DNA of 64,000 nt from Capsaspora owczarzaki ATCC 30864 (Eukaryota > Opisthokonta > Filasterea), in NCBI RefSeq assembly GCF_000151315.2, contig NW_011887302.1, positions 1,226,913 to 1,290,912 on the forward strand. The letters run 5' to 3'. This document shows, in pieces, positions 60,128 through 64,000 of this stretch. Below the pieces are notes generated by a model. That model did no database searches. It saw only the letters and a program-made list of their open reading frames with translations, and was not told where the DNA came from. The position numbers and the translations under genes were made by a program. Within the stretch, counting starts at the first letter, position 1. Every line of letters begins with the position of its first letter.

Positions 60128-61519
60128 ATGTCTGACGCCGGAGACGCTGAGCTCGGCTTGCTCGCCCAAACAGCCAGCTTTGCCTTCGACACGCTCGTCA
60201 GCGTGCTTATTCCCAACCTCAGCTCTGTCCTCGTCTTCAGCCCCGTCGCGTCTGCCATCACTCTGTACAACGTGCAGCGCGTTGCCGACCTGCCAAAGCT
60301 TGGCCAGCAGCAGCAGCGATCGACCTCATCCTCCTCCTCCTCCTCCTCCTCCTCCTCCTCTGCTGACGCCGACACCCATGCTGCTGCTGATGATGCTGCA
60401 CATCTGCCGACGACCGTCACGCTGCCAGTCACGGGCGTGTGGTCGGCGCTCGGGCGGCTGCGCGGCTTCCCCGGCCTGCCCGTCGTCGGAGGTCTCTACC
60501 GCGGCGCCGCTGCGTCGTGGCTGCACCAGGTGCTCGGTGAGACGCTGCAGGCCACGCTCCAGGCAGTGCTCAAGTACGCCACGGGCGCAACGTACGAAAA
60601 CCTGTTCGATCCCGAGGTGGACCAGGCACTCATGCGCCAGCCACGCGAGGTCCAGATCCAAGTCCTCCGCGCCATGTACCAGGAGCACGTCGATGCAGAG
60701 CTCATCCTTCCGCCTGCGTCCATGCTCTCGGCCTTTGCCAGCCACTTTTTGGCCGAAATAGCCGTCCAGCCGCTCCAGATGGTTGTCGTTCGGTAAGACA
60801 ATTTTTGGTGACCTTTTGGATTTGAGAACAAAGAGCTTTTTGGATTTGAGAACAAGGAGCTTTTTGGATTTGAGAACAGAGAGCTTTTGGATTTGAGAAC
60901 AAGGAGCTTTTTGGATTTGAGAACAAGGAGCTTTTTGGATTTGAGAACAAGGAGGATCGGTTGAATGTGCGCGGAGGTGGCAATGAGATTGATTCCTGAC
61001 TTGCATTAATATCTGCCGTTTCGTTGTGGTGTTGTTTTGCACAGTCAACAAGCCCGCCACCCGTCGTCACCCTATGTTGGCCTTGTCGATATGCTGAAGC
61101 AGGTGTACGCCAAGCGTGGACTTCGCGGTCTGTTCCCAGCTCCGGATGCCGTTGCGTTGAAGTCGTGCATTACAACCCTCGGCGAGACTACCATGCCCGT
61201 CGTGTTCCGCAAGCTGTTTGGCATCGACCCTGCCCCGGCAGTCATTCTTGTTGCCCAAGCTGGCGTCACTATCTCGTTTGCTCTCGTGCTGGCTGCTCTG
61301 AACAAGACCACGCACCGCATGCTGCTCCAAGGGGCCTACGAGGACCATCCCGGCTTCCGCGCCGCCGTCCCAGTCAACCCTCGCGCAACTCCTTACAGGA
61401 GCGCGGTCGACTGCATCGTTCGCACCACTGCCGAGGAAGGATTGTCCTCACTCCTCAGCAACGCGCCGGTGAAGCTTGCTGGCGAGCTGCTTTCGCTCGG
61501 TCTGAACGCGCTTGATTAA
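60128..61519 (+). CDS. SLC25A46: Mitochondrial carrier-like protein, SLC25A46/Ugo1 type
   Basis: Two exons, 60128-60792 and 61045-61519, give 379 residues. There are hydrophobic segments and two carrier-repeat landmarks in degenerate form: FSPVASAITLYNVQR near the N-terminus and AVQPLQMVVVRQQARH at the exon junction, followed by YVGLVDMLKQVYAKRGLRGLFP, the usual Y-G-x(2)-D-x(8)-G-x(2)-GLF(Y) pattern after a carrier signature. The acidic residue of P-x-[DE]-x-x-[KR] is missing in both, as in SLC25A46 and Ugo1, outer-membrane relatives that act in mitochondrial fusion and lipid homeostasis. A Gln/Ser-rich insert (about residues 59-80) interrupts repeat 1. The subfamily is inferred, the superfamily is fairly secure. 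Confidence 0.6.
60812..60957 (+). repeat. 24-bp minisatellite, six copies, in the SLC25-like intron
   Basis: Six head-to-tail copies of a unit reading TTTTTGGATTTGAGAACAAG followed by GAGC, each 23-24 bases with one or two differences, fill most of the 252-bp intron. Confidence 0.95.
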
Positions 61520-61952
61520 AGGAAAAGATACAGTCGAAGGAAACAAGCAAACCAAAGGATGACAAGAAACAGTCTCGAGCAAGAATTTGAGACGCACAAA
61601 ACGAGGCGCACTGAATTCGGGCTTTCGTTGTTTTGTTGTTCTGTGCGCTGTTCGCCATTGTTCGTGTGTTTGTTTGTTTGGTTTTTGTTCATCGTTGGCT
61701 GTCGTTGCATCAAATCCATTCCATCATCTGTCTGCCCACCTGTGTGCTCGTGCTGTTTGATGAGGACTTCTTTCGCTTTCTTTTTCTTCCTTTTTCTTCA
61801 TTTCCCAAGCTTCCCCACCAGGCATCGTTTGTGACACGCTCGTAGATCAGGCACTGCACCCCTTCCTTTTGACACTCTTTCCCTCTGCTTTTTGCTGAGT
61901 GTAGATCGATCGAGTCACTCTTGTTTTTGATTTTTGTTCAAAGAAGGACCAA
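61520..61952 (+). other. Spacer before the PRPP synthetase gene
   Basis: 433 bases holding the SLC25-like 3' UTR and the PRPS promoter. T-rich with TTTC/CTTT words; no clear TATA box or exon. Confidence 0.4.
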
Positions 61953-62230
61953 ATGTCCAACATCAAGCTCTTCTCTGGCAACTCGCATCCTGATCTCGCC
62001 GCCCGCATTGCCGCGCGCCTTGGTACCGAGCTCGGCGCCGTGACTGTCAAGAAGTTTGCCAACAACGAGACTGGGTGAGTGTGCTGCTGCTGCTTTTGAG
62101 AGAGCGAGAGAGAGATGGGGGGTGAACATGAGACTTGAGCCAGTGTAGCGTGCGTTTTGAAGCGAGAGGCGAGCGAATGCAGCAAGAGAGAGTGAGAGAG
62201 AGAGAGAGAGAAGAGAGACCCAGAGTTTGC

Positions 62231-62270
<40 letters not shown>

Positions 62271-62479
62271 CTGAGTGAAGAGGGAGCCACGGGGGGGGGG
62301 GGCAAAAAGCCTTCCCCCAAAAAAGCCACAAAAACAAGGACTTGTGGCCCATGTCAGAAGTCAAACTGCGCCCAGCTGCCGATTCGAAAGAGGGGGGAGG
62401 GGCGGTGGATTTTGTCGTGTCATTGCAGGGTGTGTGTATCTCAGAGTGAGTGAGTGAGTGAGTGAGTGATTGAGTGATT

Positions 62480-62516
<37 letters not shown>

Positions 62517-62753
62517 GGAGAGCGCGGTTTCGCTTAAAACCAACGCTGTGGACCCAACGAGCTCGCAAACGAAAATTTGCACTGGCACTCCACGCGGACA
62601 CACACACACGACGCTGTGTCTCTGTCTCTGTTTATCTGTCTCTGTTTATCTGTCTCTCTCACTCTGATAGAGAAAAAAAGCAGCACTCGCTGAAACACTG
62701 AACAACAACAATGATGATGAAGACGAACAAAAGGAGGCGATGGGGAAACCGAC

Positions 62754-62790
<37 letters not shown>

Positions 62791-64000
62791 CGTGATTTCA
62801 AAACCCTGCTGACAGTTCGACATGCAGCAGCACAAGCAGCAGTCTCAGAATCTGACACACAATGGCTCTCAAAACCAATCACCAATCCTCACTCACTCAC
62901 TCACCCACCCCACCTGATCCCCCCCCCTCTGTCTGCTGTTCCAACAGTGTCGAAATCAAAGAGTCTGTTCGCGATGAGGACGTCTACATTGTCCAGTCCG
63001 GCTCGGGCGACGTCAACGACAACCTGATGGAGCTCCTCATCATGATCAACGCGTGCAAGATTGCGTCGGCTCGTCGCGTCACGGCGGTCATCCCTTCCTT
63101 CCCATACGCTCGCCAGGACAAGAAGGACAAGTCCCGCGCCCCAATCTCTGCCAAGCTTGTTGCAAACATGCTCACGGTCGCCGGTGCCGACCACATCATC
63201 ACCATGGACCTGCACGCATCCCAAATCCAGGGCTTCTTTGACGTCCCTGTCGACAACCTCTACGCCGAACCCGCTGTCATCAAGTACATTACCGAAAACA
63301 TTCCCCAGTGGCAGTCGTCCGTCATTGTTTCGCCCGACGCCGGCGGTGCCAAACGGTGAGCATTAGTTGAGGATTTTCTGTCGTTGGTGATTGTTGTTGA
63401 TTGGATGTCTGGTTGTTTTTTTCGAGCAGACTGCGTGTCGGCTGATGTGTATTGCACAGAAAGGTGGTGAGGGGGGAGGAGAGAAAGGGAAGAGGGGAGA
63501 GAGAGAGAGAGAGAGAGAGAACATCATCGGCTTTGGCTTTCCCCTTCTTTTTTTCTTTTCTTTTTTTTTCTTTTTTGATTTGTTTCTCGTTCTTATTTGC
63601 TTGCTCGTTTGCTTGTTGTTGTTGACTTTTGTTTGAAACCGTGTCCCTTGGCTCCTTCCTTCAACGCACAGCGTCACATCCATCGCCGATCGCTTGAACA
63701 CTGACTTTGCCCTGATCCACAAGGAGCGCAAGAAGGCAAATGAGGTCGCGTCAATGGTGCTTGTTGGCGACGTCACTGGCAAGCCTGCCATTCTTGTGGA
63801 CGATATTGCCGACACCTGCGGCACCCTCGCCCTGGCTGCGCAAAAGCTCTTCGAGGCTGGCGCCACGTCCGTGTTTGCGATTGTCACACACGGCATCTTC
63901 TCTGGCAAGGCGCTCCAAATCTTGAACGACTCGCGCTTGAATGCCATCATTGTCACAAACACCATCCCACACGAGGACAAGAAGCAAATTTGCGATCGCA
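61953..64000 (+). CDS. PRPS: Ribose-phosphate pyrophosphokinase (PRPP synthetase), 3' end outside the window
   Basis: Three exons are visible: 61953-62074, 62948-63355 and 63672-64000 (open at the window end), about 286 of roughly 318 residues. It makes PRPP from ribose-5-phosphate and ATP for purine, pyrimidine and pyridine nucleotide synthesis. Landmarks are [43 protein letters not shown], the flexible ATP loop [45 protein letters not shown] and the PRPP-binding loop [11 protein letters not shown]. It is of the animal class I type. Intron 1 (62075-62947) is 873 bp and repeat-filled. Confidence 0.96.
62075..62947 (+). repeat. Repeat-filled first intron of the PRPP synthetase gene
   Basis: The intron contains GA-rich tracts (about 62183-62215), (GT)n at 62235-62269, a GAGT tetranucleotide block (62443-62487) running into (GA)n (to 62511), short TCTCTGTTTATC repeats (62621-62658) and (CA)n at 62756-62789. 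(GT)n and (CA)n are in inverted orientation about 490 bases apart and could pair in the pre-mRNA. Confidence 0.8.

Noticed and set aside
60326-61070. Minus-strand frame with repeated SNPKSSLF units
   Set aside because: It is the intronic 24-bp minisatellite read as protein; the plus strand carries the SLC25-like gene.

Overview
This window is nuclear DNA from a gene-dense, intron-rich eukaryote. Every reliable gene is split by short GT-AG introns (mostly 60-300 bp, a few up to about 1 kb). Exons are GC-rich with many C- or G-ending codons. Introns and spacers are full of homopolymers and microsatellites, T-rich in the sense of transcription. The proteins include a receptor tyrosine kinase with EGF and Calx-beta repeats, an MK2-type MAPKAP kinase, a fimbrin, a BLTP3/SHIP164-type lipid-transfer protein and a RAD51AP1-like protein. 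Together they point to a unicellular relative of animals; a filasterean such as Capsaspora is my best guess, from recollection of gene content and not from a search.

Layout. 0.4-14 kb: V-ATPase accessory subunit (+), N-acetylglucosamine kinase (-), ubiquitin-activating enzyme E1 (-), a small secreted protein of unknown function (+) and IMP dehydrogenase (+). 14.6-30 kb: a patatin-type lipase (+), a low-complexity protein with repeated WKK motifs (-), an unusual P-loop NTPase with weak codon bias (-) and a triple-module paladin-like phosphatase (-). 30-46 kb: a receptor tyrosine kinase whose ectodomain begins with a Notch-ligand-like (DSL) segment (-), the chorein-family protein (+), splicing factor SF3A2 (+) and a JMJD8-like JmjC protein with ankyrin repeats (-). 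46-64 kb: fimbrin (-), a small membrane-anchored protein (+), a BAG-domain co-chaperone (+), MAPKAPK (+), a bacterial-type adenylosuccinate lyase (+), a RAD51AP1-like protein (-), mitochondrial ribosomal protein bL31m (+), an SLC25A46/Ugo1-like carrier (+) and ribose-phosphate pyrophosphokinase (+, cut by the window end).

The genes are mostly unrelated housekeeping genes. Three enzymes of purine nucleotide synthesis (IMPDH, adenylosuccinate lyase, PRPP synthetase) lie within about 53 kb on the same strand, but interleaved with unrelated genes. No transposon, virus-like element, CRISPR array, rRNA or tRNA was recognised.

The most unusual items are the DSL/Sushi/EGF/Calx-beta receptor kinase, whose start codon is out of frame with its reading frame; the triple paladin; the P-loop NTPase; the ankyrin-JMJD8 protein; an 11-bp tandem duplication that shifts the frame of the MAPKAPK gene; and two GC-AG introns supported by reading-frame continuity. 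Exon coordinates were worked out by hand from splice consensus, frame and family alignment from memory.
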